From Chaetomium olivaceum (Eukaryota > Ascomycota > Sordariomycetes > Sordariales > Chaetomiaceae), in assembly GCA_039881045.1 (NCBI GenBank), contig JAYWVB010000007.1, positions 558,001 to 622,000 of the forward strand: a DNA stretch of 64,000 nucleotides. Direction: 5' to 3'. The translations under genes were made by a program, and so were the position numbers. This document shows positions 34,923-46,380 of this stretch, in pieces (within the stretch, counting starts at the first letter, position 1; every line of letters begins with the position of its first letter). Under the pieces are notes generated by a model, which did not search any database, had not been told where the DNA came from, and saw only the letters and a program-made list of their open reading frames with translations.

Positions 34923-35557
34923 AGGGCAAGGGCCGCCCTGTTGGGGCAATTGCCACTACCTCTGCTTTCAGGAAGAAGGGCGCTGGCGTCAACAGCACTA
35001 AGCGGCTGCCGTCAGCATTCGAATACAACATCGAAGACGAACTAACCACGGCAGTACCGGCGCCGAAGCAGCAGCAGCAGCAGCAGCAACAGGCCGGCGC
35101 GGCCTCAACGAAGCGATTCGGGCCAGCGGCGCCGCCGCCATCAACAGCGTCAGCAGCATTGGGATTAGGGCAGGGGCGAGCTATTGAGGGCAGCAGCAGG
35201 ATAGAGCAAGTTCAGCAGGGACTTCGGGGTCGGCGCCGTGATGCCGAGTGGAGCGCCCAAACGCAGACTTCCGTTGAGGACCGCATTGAGGACTGTATTG
35301 TGGTCGCCATGACCTCGGTCAAAGGCGCCACAGCCAATTCCATGGTTACAAGTACAAAACTCGGTCTGCAGCGCCTGCGCCAGGTTGGGAGAGACTCGTA
35401 CGAACCCGGCACAGCGGCACCGCGGGCCTCCGGTCGATTCATCGATGGCCTAGATGCCCTGGATCCCGACATTGAAGATGACCATGATCGGGCGCTAGCG
35501 GCAGCCGAAGTAGCTGCCCGCGAGGATCAGGAAGATGCTGTTGCTTTGGGGAATTAG
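34904..35557 (+). pseudogene. MULE transposase C-terminal tail
   Basis: DPRQVKGKGRPVGA follows the SWIM finger in MULE transposases but lies here in a different frame from it, so one more shift exists around 34905. The rest (217 codons) is low-complexity with eight glutamines from a CAG run at 35068-35092, and ends at 35557. No start codon of its own is likely. Confidence 0.55.
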
Positions 35558-35702
35558 CCAGCCGGCGGCAGACGCGGCTGATGCTTTGATGAATCGTTAG
35601 CATATTTCAGTACAGCAGAAATACAGCAGAATTGCGTTATCTACGATTTGTTCGGTTGATGCTGTTGTGGTTGCTGCTGGCACTGTGGCGGGCTGCGGCT
35701 GG

Positions 35703-35819
35703 CCTGGCAGCTGTCAAAGGAATTTAGTTTGTACTGCTGCAGTGTGACATATTCGCTTTTCCCAGTCAGGAATAGCGGTGTGCTTGATAGTGGTGGTGGT
35801 GTGCTTGCTAAGGCTTCCC
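35703..35819 (-). repeat. MULE right terminal inverted repeat
   Basis: Complement of 34063-34178. Several positions differ by C/T or G/A transitions (for example ACAAACTAAATTC versus ACAAGCTGAATTC), as repeat-induced point mutation would leave. Confidence 0.8.
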
Positions 35820-35841
35820 TTAATTAATGTGTTTGCACCAT

Positions 35842-35966
35842 CATAGCTCAAATAAACTATACCCATGTGATGTCCCGGCAGCCGATACCAGGCATCAACA
35901 CGATTAAGCAACATCATAGCGCAAATAAACTATGGCCATGTGATATCTATGACTCTGAAAAAAGGT
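35842..35966 (+). repeat. Diverged dispersed repeat, right copies
   Basis: A partial copy (35842-35875) and a fuller one (35881-35966) of the unit at 33831-33910. CATAGC.CAAATAAACTAT...CATGTGAT occurs twice in a row here. Confidence 0.6.
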
Positions 35967-36147
35967 CAAAACGCTGAGGGGGGCAAGTTATCATGACATC
36001 GACTGCTGGGGCTCTGGACCTCCTCTTTTTCCTTTTCCAACCACAGTCACAGTCGTCCCTCTCCGTTTAAACACACACTCGTTTAAACATTTACACTCTT
36101 TTACAAAGACCCTTTCTTTACCACCAATATAGCAGCACCTCTCCAAC

Positions 36148-37240
36148 ATGCTAGAATCAACGTCGCACCCTCCCGTCGAGCGACTAAAGCTGGCATCCAC
36201 CAACGACAGTCCACCATCCAAAGACCCCCCACGCGAATCACCAACTTGGGTCCTCCACCCCGACTACCAAAAAGCGGTGCAGGGCCTCAGCACCACCATG
36301 CCGACTGTCCCCTCCCAGATCAGCAACTTCCGCTTCTTGGTCGACATGGCCCTGCACCACGCCATGATCCGCATCTCCTGCGTGGAGCGCTTCTTCGTGC
36401 AGGAGGACGTCCTGCAGTGCCACTCCACCGACGGCACGCCCATCGCCCTGCACCGCTTCACGCCCTCCCTCTACAACGTGCACGCCGACCCCTGCGTGCA
36501 GCCCCTCCCCTCCACCCCGGACAAGCCCGCCATCCTCTACATCCACGGTGGCGGGTACGTGGCCGGGTCGGTGCCGCTCTTCCGCCGCGAGATCATGCGA
36601 TACGCCTACGACACCCAGACGACCGTCTTCGCCGTAGCGTACCGCCTCGCGCCCGAGCACCCCTTCCCCGCGGCACTGCAGGACGTCGTGGGCGCGCTGC
36701 GCAACCTGCACCAAAACGCCGCCGACCTCGCCATCAACCCGGAGCGGATCGGTGTCTTGGGGGTTCATGCTGGAGGTGGATTGGCCGTGGCGGCCGCGAT
36801 GGTGGTGCGTAATTGGGGCCGCGGCGATGTGATCCGCCGGATGGTGTTGGTGGCACCGTTCCTAGACGACAATTATAAATCGGCGCGACAGCCGCCCTCG
36901 CCTGTCGCGGATGTTGACGTGGACGGCCGACGTGAATGCGGCGGCGTGGAGGGCGTATAGGGGTAAGGCGTCGGAGAAAAACGAGAAGTTCAAGGAGCTG
37001 GCCATGCCGGGAAGGGCGCAGGATGTGACGGGGTTGCCGTTGATGTACATAGACTGCGGACAGTTGGATCGCTCGGTCTTGGCGTGCGGCCAATTTGCAG
37101 CACGTGTAAAGGCGAGTGGGGGGAACGTGTTTTTTCGGGTATTTGGGGGCATGCCGCACGCCTGGGACTGGGAAGCGCCGGAGATGGGGTGGGCGAAAAG
37201 GGCCATGAGGCTCAGGGTGGACGTCTTGAAATTACTTTAG
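36148..37240 (+). pseudogene. HSL-type alpha/beta hydrolase with Ser-to-His nucleophile and a frameshift
   Basis: The oxyanion-hole motif YIHGGGYVAG and the following AYRLAPEHPFPAAL identify the hormone-sensitive-lipase (alpha/beta hydrolase fold-3) family. Where the nucleophile motif GDSAGG should stand, this protein has GVHAGGG, with His207 (codon CAT at 36766-36768) in place of serine. The frame breaks between about 36868 and 36905. The next one carries MLTWTADVNAAAWRAYRG, the acid loop region (IDCGQLDRS) and the histidine in GMPHAWDW, ending at 37240. Without the serine the protein cannot be an ordinary esterase even if the frame were whole. The loss may be part of decay or reflect a non-enzymatic role. 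Confidence 0.75.
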
Positions 37241-37497
37241 CGGGTTGGATTGGTAGGCGGTTTGGGATGGTACACCGGTGCGTGTAACTGGATATGGGGC
37301 ATCATCAGCGGGTTGAATTGTTACGAGCAAGCTCTTTACACCGGCGTGTGTAACTGGAGGGATCTTGAGCGGGTTGAATTGGCATGGGCTAGGATGGTTC
37401 TTCGCAGCCGCGGCCGTTGTACAGACTCCTGTTGTAAATACTTGGGCGCTGCTGGAGATAGTTAGAGCCCCCTGTAGTGAATATACTCGGTTCCCAT

Positions 37498-38965
37498 TCA
37501 ACCCAGTTTGCCATCTAAAAGCGAACCCCCAAATGTTCCTACAGCGTCCCGTAAAGTCGACGCCACATTTCCCTGTGCCCAGAAATGGGTTGCACTAGAA
37601 ACCTCGTGGGCTCGGAATTTGGAGTCTGGCATACCCTCCAGCCGCGATGCCCAGGCCCGCAGTTTCCGAACGGGGACAAAGCCATCGCGGTCACCATAGA
37701 CGGCCAGCGTGGCGTTCTGCACTAACTTATCCTCGGCCTCGGCCGAAGTTGCACTGTCGTGAACGCCAGACCCTAAATTATCGGAACGGACAGTCCCGCC
37801 GTTGCCCCTCGTCGAAAGTCGGGTCCACGCCCCAGACACGCTCAGTAATGGCGGAAGAGACATAGTGGCTAGACCCGAGATGATGCCCTGCAATGGCGAA
37901 ACGAGCAGGTACGCTGGCAGAAATGTGGTTTGGCCAGCCAAGGGGAGTAGATGATCGGGGGCCGCAACACGTTCAGATGGTTCATCCGAATCTCGTGGTG
38001 TGTGGCTGCGTCCACTATGTGACCTCCTGTGCCCCTTTCTGGTCCTGGCCATCAGTTCAGCGACACCGTGCCGTATGGTTTCTTCGAACTCTGTCGACCG
38101 AGAACGGCGTGACTCGTGGCTCTTACGGCTCTCCTCGTCCCCTCCTACCCGCAAGCCAACATGCTTCCTAGGTGACCTCGGCCTGAGATGGTCGGCGGCG
38201 GCCTCCCTCGCACTAGCCAGCACGGTATTCTGCATTTCTGCCAAGTGCTGTGCGCGGAGTCGGATCTCGGCGGCGGATGAGCCGCACTCTGGGGCGTTAA
38301 ACAAGCCGAGTATCGTTTCGAGGGACGGGAGCTGGGATGTGACCATGGAGCCGTACGAGTAGCCGCCGAGCAGCATGATGGTTCTGTGGGTCTGGAGAGC
38401 GGCTGTGGCGGTGTTGGCGTCGGTGGTCGGATGTGGATTGGTGATGTCACCTCCCCGTCCGCATCTGATCCCGGATCGTTTCGACCCATGCTCCCGAACT
38501 TGCCCTGCGAATTCTCCGCAAAAGGGTCGAGGAAGTGCACGTAGTGGGACACAAAACCGACGACCGACATATAATCAGCCCGCTCCGCCTTGGCCGTCCA
38601 TGACGTCCTGCCAGCAGAGCCATGGGCGCCTCTAATTAATGGTGCGTGTATCAGCGGGCTACTGTAGGATGAAGAAGTGGCAGGCATTGTAAAGTGAAAA
38701 ACGGTCCGAACCTGAAATTGAAGGTGCCAACGAGGAAGCCCAAATGCAGCAGGGTTCCGGCCACGATATCGACAATGGGATCGTCGTAGCAGCCGCCGAG
38801 GGGTGCGTACGGGTGTGCTATGATGGCGACATGCTTAGACCACTGGGGCGCATCGGTAGAAGCGGCCAGCGAGCGCGGGTGATAGATGCGACAATTTATC
38901 GGGAGCCCGTCGTGGAGACTCGGCACAGTGAAGGTCAAGCTCGGGGTTGGAAGCAATGGGTGCAT
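37498..38965 (-). CDS. Alpha/beta hydrolase (GYSYG type), one frameshift
   Basis: Exon 1 (38965-38712) starts MHPLLPTPSLTFTVPS and ends in HLGFLVGTFNF; an intron (GTTCGG donor at 38711, TTAG acceptor ending at 38632) leads to RGAHGSAGRTSW. The nucleophile elbow is GGYSYGS (about 38362), the acid lies in YGDRDGF and the base in SATHFW, so the triad is complete. Between 38480 and 38380 the frame changes from one reading SDADGE to one reading GDITNPHPTTDANTA. One G missing from the GGGG run near 38450 would account for it. Corrected length is about 460 residues. An upstream ATG at 39004 is an alternative start. The closest fit is an uncharacterised fungal family of alpha/beta hydrolases; substrate unknown. 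It converges on the HSL-like gene. Confidence 0.65.
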
Positions 38966-39732
38966 CGTCAATGGCGGGTATTCAATTCCCCGATCTGCGG
39001 CCATAGTGCAACTGCCAGCCAGGTGCACTCGAGTAAGGGTCTTCTTTCCCACAAGATATCAACAAGTAAATTGCAGCCCGGAGGCGGCGAGCAAGCGGCT
39101 GCAAGCCGTCACCGTAATATGGCGAAATGCATGTGATGGAAGGGACGCGTATGCCCTCCAAAATTCATTCGTGGTTGCTGCCAGAGGTTGCTCGAGCCTT
39201 CAAAGTCTTGGCGGCCGGCGCCAGCTGGTGGACCCTGAACTGCCAGTCACTTGCCGTTTTGACAGAGCACTTCCTCGCAACATACGGTCTTGGAACTCTT
39301 CTCGAGGCAATATAAGCATATATCTTGGCAGGTGTAGAGTTGTTACGTTTGCATGGTTGATTGCTATACTGATGTGTACGACGGCTCCCTTCAAGGTTCT
39401 ACCACGGGCACCGCGCTTGCCATATCGAATAATCGTTGGAAAGGTCTCGGCACATGGCCAAGGCCCGATTTCAACAGAGGGAGTCCCCGAAGAAAAGACA
39501 CTCGATGACTGTATAGAGCTACCTAAATTGCTTTTGGGAAGTGACGTGGCCAATCTGACTCTCTATCAATCTCGCAACCCGTGGCTCAAATCCGCTTAGC
39601 CTCTTGTAATCCCCCTCCCCGGGGCCAGCAGCTACCCGTCTTGCAACTTTGTCACTACCAGGCTGACACAAGAATCCTTTTCTCAGTGGGCAGCAACGCA
39701 CGGGTCGTCAGCTCCCAGTCGCTAGGCGTGCC
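38966..39732. other. Intergenic region
   Basis: No gene is recognised. Long open frames on the plus strand (38886-39599) run antisense into exon 1 of the hydrolase and have no family features. Confidence 0.4.
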
Positions 39733-42127
39733 TCAGCTTTCGGATGCAGCGTTTGCGGCGCTCCGATTCCTGAAGGGGCAGCCCCCCCCTGTGCGGCGGG
39801 AACGGCGGCTTGCAACGGAGGCGGAGGAGGGCGATACTTGCGCCGTCAAAGTCTGACACGGAATGGCGAGTCTCGCGGGTCTTGGAAGAGCGCTGATGGC
39901 CACCGGTGGCGCCCCCGGCTCGATGCTAAGGCTCTTTGCTTCCGGGGGAGGGGGGACGACGTGGGGATCGTCCTCGGCCAGGGAAGTGGTCCACGCGTTC
40001 AGAAAGTCCATGCCCCGCTGAGGCATGACCTGGATCGTGCCCTGCGGCGTCATCTCCAGCAGGCCTTTACCAGGAGTAAAGGGAATGTTGATCGCGAACG
40101 GCAGGGAGTATCCAAATTCGTCCAAGGGCAGAGGTCGGTATATGCGTCTGCGCGATTCGGCTAGCGAAAGATAATCCTGGAGGGCCTGTACCGGCTCATT
40201 TTTGATGCGGTTCGCAACAGCGGTGAGGTAGTCTCGGATCATCTGCTGGAATTCCGGTAGCGTCTTCTTGAGTAGCTGCAGGAATTGATACTCGGGAGAA
40301 TCCGTCTCGCTAGCTTTGGGCGATTTCTCAACATTGGCGATAAAGTTTGTCTCCAGATCGTAGCTCTTCCCGTCAAAGCTGGTCGTCTGTGGAACGTACC
40401 CCATCAATATGCCGCGCTTCCAAGAGTAGATGGGATTCCAAAAGTCGAGCATCATGATGGCATAGAATGTGTGCTCGGAAAAAAGCCCGACATAAGACGG
40501 CTGGGTATGCTTCTTGTTGACTTTGATGATTCTCTGAGACTTGACCACGCCTTGTGCATCCTCGTACGAAGCCTGCAGGAAGTTGAATGGCGACGCACCC
40601 TCGCCTTCAAGGGCTATTTTATACCCTATGTCCGGGTAGTCGGCTTCATCTCGCCTGTCTCCCCCAAGAGACTGCCACGGCAGCGTGAGATCGGGCGTGA
40701 TGGTCGGGTGCTTATCGGGGTCCAGTTCTTGGATCAGTGCGAGCCTAAGATTCTTTGCTGCCGTGTTGTAGTCGCTCTCATTGAAGGTCACATCCATCGT
40801 GATATCTGAGGGCTGAGCACCCAATCAGGAAGCACTAATCAGTCCACGCCATTCACCTGAAGCGGCCCACAGACGAAAGCAAGGATATATAAATGACAAA
40901 ACCAGAGATATCAAGGTGATTGCAAGGGGACGCGAGTGACTTTTACTTACAATGAAGTCACTAAAGTTCTGGAGCAGTTCATTGTCGTAAAAGTGGTCAT
41001 ACGGCAAGCCATAGACCCCTGGGGTACCCGGCGATACTGCGGCTCCGATGTTGATGGTTGTTGTCAAGAACATATGAGCCGTCCAGCGTGGGATGTGGGT
41101 TGGGTTCTGTAGTGGCTTTGAAGGACTCTGCGTGGTATCGATGAAATCATTCTTGAGTCTCTGGACGAACCAGTTGGAAATGCCTGTTTCCACGGCATTC
41201 TCGAGTTCGTTGGGACTGGAGCTGACGTTTGACAAAAGCTGTAGTCCGGACGTGGTGATGTAGGGGGCCTTCTCAAACGTCGCGATGTCGTCCGAAGAAA
41301 AGCACGCCCTGAAGGACCCCGGGAGACTGCACCAGTGGAGCCAGGGCCTGGCGGGATAGTCAGCACCAGCAAAATATCAAGGCCACGGGGTGAGAAATGC
41401 TGGCTTTACTTGTGCAGTTCCTTCATGATGCAGGCCCCGTTGACATGGCCGTTGAAGGGACCAAGATACTCACTCGCCCCAAAGGCATCCATCGATTTTC
41501 CAAAGTAGTTCCAAAACGATCCAGTGCCGGTGCCATTGACAAGATCGTTCTAGACCGTCCTTGTCAGCCATGCATGCAGCTCGGTCCGGCAGGGAAGCCC
41601 GGGCCATTTTTGGGAATAGCAGCAGTACGAACCTGATAAAACTTGAACTCTGAGCCATTCCAAGATGCCACCTGAAGGAACGATTCGTTTCGATCTTCAG
41701 AATACAACAAGCTCGACCCCACGATGCACAGCGTCCATTGCCCTGGGGCGAAAAAAGATCGGCCGGCTTGGCAGACGAGCGCCACCAGACGTATGTGGGG
41801 ATTAAACCAGGACCAGTCAGGTTTTTGGCCTGCCTCGATGAAGCTTCCGTCCGCGACGATGAAAGTTGACAACTTGTATTCGGGCGTAGACTGCCGGGAG
41901 CCAGCTTCAGGCTGTTAGTGTCTGGAAAACAGTGCAGGCGTGGGATTCTCACTCCAATAAGGCAAGACAAGAGCATCAAATGATCGATGCAAACCGTTGT
42001 CCCCTTGTTGTAGCCACTGGCCGAAGTAGTCGGTGAAATTGGCCGTCAAGAAGGCAGCGTCAGCTTGGATGTCAATATCAGGGCTGCCATCTCGGGTGAA
42101 TTGGCGCCAGTAAAGGGGGGCAGTCAT
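39733..42127 (-). CDS. Large uncharacterised protein, divergent partner of 43481-45020
   Basis: Five exons give about 687 residues: 42127-41953, 41904-41633, 41549-41410, 41347-40951 and 40812-39733. All joins keep the frame; the first intron uses a GAAG acceptor and is the least certain. The protein starts MTAPLYWRQFTRDGSPD with no signal peptide or membrane span. Notable blocks, likely conserved because rich in Trp and Gly: PGQWTLCIVGSSLLYSED, LQVASWNGSEFKFYQ, FWNYFGKSMDAFG, GPFNGHVNGACIMKELHKPW, LHW and ISNWFVQR. No nucleotide-binding, heme or protease motif is visible. I cannot name the family. The last 50 residues are Arg/Ser-rich and may be a frame artefact. It starts 1.35 kb from another unknown gene transcribed the other way, suggesting shared control. 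Confidence 0.65.
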
Positions 42128-43480
42128 GACGACTTGGGAAGAGAGCAAACGGTGATGTAAATAGGTGTGATTGCTGAGTTGTGAACCAGGTGCCAGTGTG
42201 AACGGGAGGGATGATAGTTATGGGGGTGCTGACAGAATTTGCTCGCGGGAAGAAACGAGCGTAATATATGATGATGATATTATCCCAACCTTTATGTACG
42301 TTCAGGCCTGATATCATCAAGAGAACAGATTCCAGGACTGAGGATACTGGCCATCCCCCTTTGGTACAACGCAACACCCCAGGCATTGTGCAGGAGCTCG
42401 TATCTTTACCACTCAGAACTCGTGTCTGTAAGTACGTGATGTCCCATCTTACTTCTAGTATCTGTTGAAAGTACCGCCCAGGCGCCCTTGGGGGGTCCCT
42501 GTACCCTGTACTTGTTAATACTCTGCTCTGGAAGCAACGTAAGCTGTGGACACGAAAGGTGCTGACACGCAGCCAAGTGACAACCTAAGTATCCCGAAGC
42601 TGTACCCCTCCTTTTGCCGATCACAATGAGCCAGAGAGGAACCCGCGCTTTCTTTGCATTCAGCGTGGGAAGTGCGGGAGTACTTGTCGGGCCGCCCCCT
42701 ATGGCGGGTACTCGCATCGCCGATCTTGGGATGGTGGGTAGCTGAATCGCCGATTTTGAACACTTGACGAGGCGTCTTATCGTATCCATTAGTCACGGTT
42801 ATTTTGGAATTGGCTCGGCTGGCCTCCAGCTGCACATGTGTTCAACCTAGAGCTTTTGAGTGGCGTGACTTCTGCAAGCTAACTGAGATGCGCTGAGCTG
42901 AAATGCATTTGGGTAACACTGTATAACCAATTATGCAGGCAAGTCCATGACGGGCTCAGAGAGCGGGGTTTAGTGAGGCCGGAGTTATACCCGTGCATCA
43001 TGTCGGCTGTTTGTGGCACTGCTTTCAAAGACGTGGTCCAATTAGTGCGGTTCAGGTACACTCCAGACTATTCAATATTATCTTCAAGTCGCCAAGCGAG
43101 ACCTACTTGCGTGAAGGGGCGATCCCGGGTCCAAATGGGTTATGATGGCCAGCGGCTCGAGCGGGTAGTTCTAAAATCTTAATGGTCAAAAATGGCCGGC
43201 TCCCCGCTGTGGAGGGTGGCAAGAAGGCTGAATGGGGATGGGTTTATGCGGCTTACCAGATGTGTATGACGAAGATATTGAGATAGAAATCTGGAGCAAG
43301 GTTCGTTTGCCAATTGCCGAGCCGTCTGAATAGATATAAATGCAGGTGCCTTTGATGTGAACGGGATCTGTGATTCTCTTTTGAGTCGAACTAGACACAA
43401 TAAGTTGTACAAGACTTCCAAGGCGTTTATCTTTGCTTTGCTTCAATCTATGAGAGTAATTTACCTCCGTTAAAGTCAAG
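42128..43480. promoter_or_regulatory. Divergent promoter between two unknown genes
   Basis: 1.35 kb without a credible gene lies between the two start codons. A TATA-like GATATAAATG lies at about 43332-43341, some 140 bases upstream of 43481. No specific binding site is recognised. Confidence 0.4.
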
Positions 43481-45020
43481 ATGACTCCGGGGAAAGCTAC
43501 CGCACAAGTCCTCTCTGAACTCAATCCTCCCGGCTGGCCATCCGTCAACGATGGCTTGACTGCAGAACAGAAGGCAGCTTGGTCGCAACTAGTATCGTCC
43601 TGGATGGAAACCGAGATAACAGCCAAGAATGACGACGGTTCACCGTTGATAGGCGGCCGAGGGGTGGTTCGAACTCCCCTCACGCAGTTCTTCAACGGTA
43701 CAGTGACCGCTTACGACACGACACAACCTCCTCAAACCATCTCCTGGATTGGGTTCCCTGGACTTGTATGATTTCACACTTCCGTTTTTTTGTTCAGACT
43801 CTAGTATTCTGAAAGTTCTTTGCAGATCGAAAAGCAATACCCCACCACCCGGTGGCAAAAGGTCGAAGGCCACCGGGATGTCATGGACGAGTATCTGGAA
43901 TGGAGCACGAATGTTGACTCCGATGGCAATATCCAATACGTCGTCTTTACCTGTGAAGGTTTTGAGGTAAGCCGGTGTCGTTTGCCCGCCAATTAGGATG
44001 ACCTTGATCCCCTTCTACCCTCCAGCTGTCATTCAGAAAGCAAGACGTGTTAATGATAATGCGTGGCAGTACTTCTCCTTCCTGGGGAGCAATGCGCCAG
44101 ACGTTCTGGTTGATATTTACAAAAAGGCCAATCCTGATTTCGCCGATCAGATCAAGAAGGAGGACTTGTTTGACAAGGATGGCAAATATGACCCGTACAA
44201 CAAGTGGAATGGAGTAATCTGCGAAACTCCGGGACATCCGGAGGAGGGCTTAAAAACTGTCAATCCCGGCTGTATTATGCACCTCGCCCAAGTGAACAAC
44301 ACATTGGGCGCCGAGATTGACATCGCCGCACAAGCCACAGTTCTTCGCAAGAACAAGAGCGGCCAGCTCATCACTAACCAGACCACGCTCTGTAACTGCT
44401 CGCGGTATGGGAACCCAGATCGAAACTCGGATCCCCAGGTGAGTCTTCTTTTGTTCCGACTGTCTTATCAGCGTCTGATCCTCGCCGTATCCGAGTTCAT
44501 TCCGTACTGACCGGCTGCAGATTGGCATCGGCATCAACACCATCGCCCAGGAAGGCAACTTCATTTCCATTGCCGACCCCATAGCAATCTACATGCTGGA
44601 ATTCAACACGGCCAACTTCCAGCTTGACGTCGATGGCACTGGCCAGAATCTGCAAGCCATCCCGGACGGGACCTTCACCTGGATGCGCGGCGACATCAAC
44701 AAGAAGATGGGCTCCGCCTCAGGGTCCAGATCCCGAAAGGTATCATGGGTACGGGCGACAATGCCGGACGGCAGCTCACGGTCAGCGACATTTTCGACAA
44801 CAAAACCAACAATTACATCCAGTACGGCGGTCAGATTGCCGACTACATCAGCATGGGCGTCAGCGCCGTGACTATCAAGGGCGAAACCCCTGCCGCGCCG
44901 CAATTCTGCCCGACGGTGCCGCCTCCTAAGGACGACGGCCAACATAGGATCGCTGCGACGTCCCTTGCTGTGAGTGATGGCCCCAAGAAAACTTCACATG
45001 GCCTTCATACTGTGCGGTAG
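43481..45020 (+). CDS. Uncharacterised protein, divergent partner of 39733-42127
   Basis: Four exons give about 430 residues: 43481-43765, 43826-43966, 44070-44438 and 44521-45020, all phase 0. Strong blocks: RDVMDEYLEWS, VVFTCEGFEYFSF, YNKWNG, GCIMHLAQVNNTLGAEID and CNCSRYGNPDRNSDPQIG. The dense Cys/His/Asn/Asp blocks look like an active or metal site, but I recognise no catalogued motif. There is no signal peptide or membrane span. In exon 4 one frame reads to KKMG and another continues LRLRVQIPKGIMGTGDNAG to the end; a G missing from the GGG run near 44709 would explain this, so a sequence error or recent mutation exists. Its partner gene starts 1.35 kb away on the other strand. Confidence 0.65.
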
Positions 45021-46380
45021 TAAGTCTGGAAAGGATGGAGATTGTTCAGCCGTGAGGATGCAATTTGTGGTTTTTGCTTGAAGCGCAGAGATGTGCGCAG
45101 TTTGGGATTGCACTTGCTGTATATTCGCAGTACGCTACTAGGTACATGCAAGGTAATCAAACCTGTGGGAGTGAACCCCGTTGGGACCGCGTCCGGCAAA
45201 ACACCACAGCGGGTAATCAGGGCGCGAGTGCTGAGTTACGAATAGCAACTACATAGATCCCAAGGTCTTGCGTCACTGCATGAAACGAACTTACCCCACT
45301 CAGAAGTCTGGCCCCGTAGTGCGATGACGTTGCGAGACAGATGCGAGACTAGGTTATGGCGCTAAATTGGGATGTCGTGCCTGTGCTGCTCGGGCTACAC
45401 AGTATTCGTAGCGCATCATCCCAGTCTCCCTTCCCCAATATCAGATGTCGCTATTTCGTTGAGTAGTAGGTGCGGGGGTCAACCCGCCGCCGGCTTGTAA
45501 CCGAGGGCGACATCGAGAGCCATCCGAATGCTAAGCTAAAGTCTAGACTGCCGTGAATTATGGTACCGAATCGTAAAGGGCAGGGGCTGAAAAGAACGAA
45601 AGGGGGTGCAAAATGAGCAGGGTCTGTTTTCTTTTGCATTCAACCGACAGGCTACTACTCGACTTGTGGTCCGGTGGTTGATAACGGAGGAATGATGCTA
45701 CGAGGTATTCACTCTCACGGTGTGGTAAGCGGCTGTCTTACTTGTCAAGACAGTTTCTGTTCAAAGTGATATGCGAGCTCCTCTACTTGGCTATTGCACC
45801 CAAGTCTAATATTGCCTTGAATTGAAAGTCCAGAGATTAGCACGAGTGGTATCAGCAATTCCTTCCGTAACATCTGGTGTCTAGTCAACATCCCAAATAG
45901 GAGTAGCTAGAGCTTGTCTATAGAAGCGCCATGGTATGCTCGAACCCTCAATTAACATGCAGGATACTAAGCTTTGTCTAGCATACCCCACCAACGGTAG
46001 TTAGACGTATAGAGGTTCAAGAGCGGCACAAAATCCATCGTGATGGAGCTTGAGCCGGCAATTGAGCTGCTATAAGCATGCAGCTTGATTGGAACTCGCC
46101 GCTTGAATCTCTGGAGTACATGTAGACGCCCGAGGTGGGAAGATGTGATAATACGGCGACTAGGCCAAAATAACCACCTCCAGAGTCCAGCTAATTAGTT
46201 CGAATATACACTCCTCGAATACATTAGTTCCCTAGACATATACCGCCAAAGTCGGCTTGGTGTCAGGGAAGTGGCTGCAATGACAACTCAGGTATGTGAC
46301 ACCACATCGAAAGCTGGGAATGTTGTTCGCTCTGACCCGCGAACACAACAACGCACACCATCAGCTGGGCCTGTGACACT
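45021..46380. other. Intergenic region
   Basis: No gene, repeat or element is recognised in this 1.36-kb stretch. Confidence 0.4.

Larger units (their letters stand above)
34063..35819. mobile_element. Mutator-like (MULE) DNA transposon, internally deleted
   Basis: A 1757-bp element bounded by terminal inverted repeats of about 116 bp, both starting GGGAAGCCTTAGCAAGCAC (34063-34178 and the complement of 35703-35819). Inside are a FAR1-like N-terminal part and a C-terminal SWIM zinc finger of a MULE transposase, but the catalytic core between them is missing, so it could move only if supplied with transposase. Both edges touch AT-rich sequence sharing TTAATTA (34055-34061 and 35820-35826), a possible target duplication, shorter than the usual 8-10 bp. 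Confidence 0.75.

Noticed and set aside
28467..39000. Secondary-metabolite cluster
   Set aside because: Hydrolases and oxidoreductases occur, but no polyketide synthase, peptide synthetase, terpene synthase, transporter or pathway regulator is present.
38886..39599. 237-codon plus-strand frame
   Set aside because: It overlaps exon 1 of the minus-strand hydrolase, and no domain or splice context supports it.
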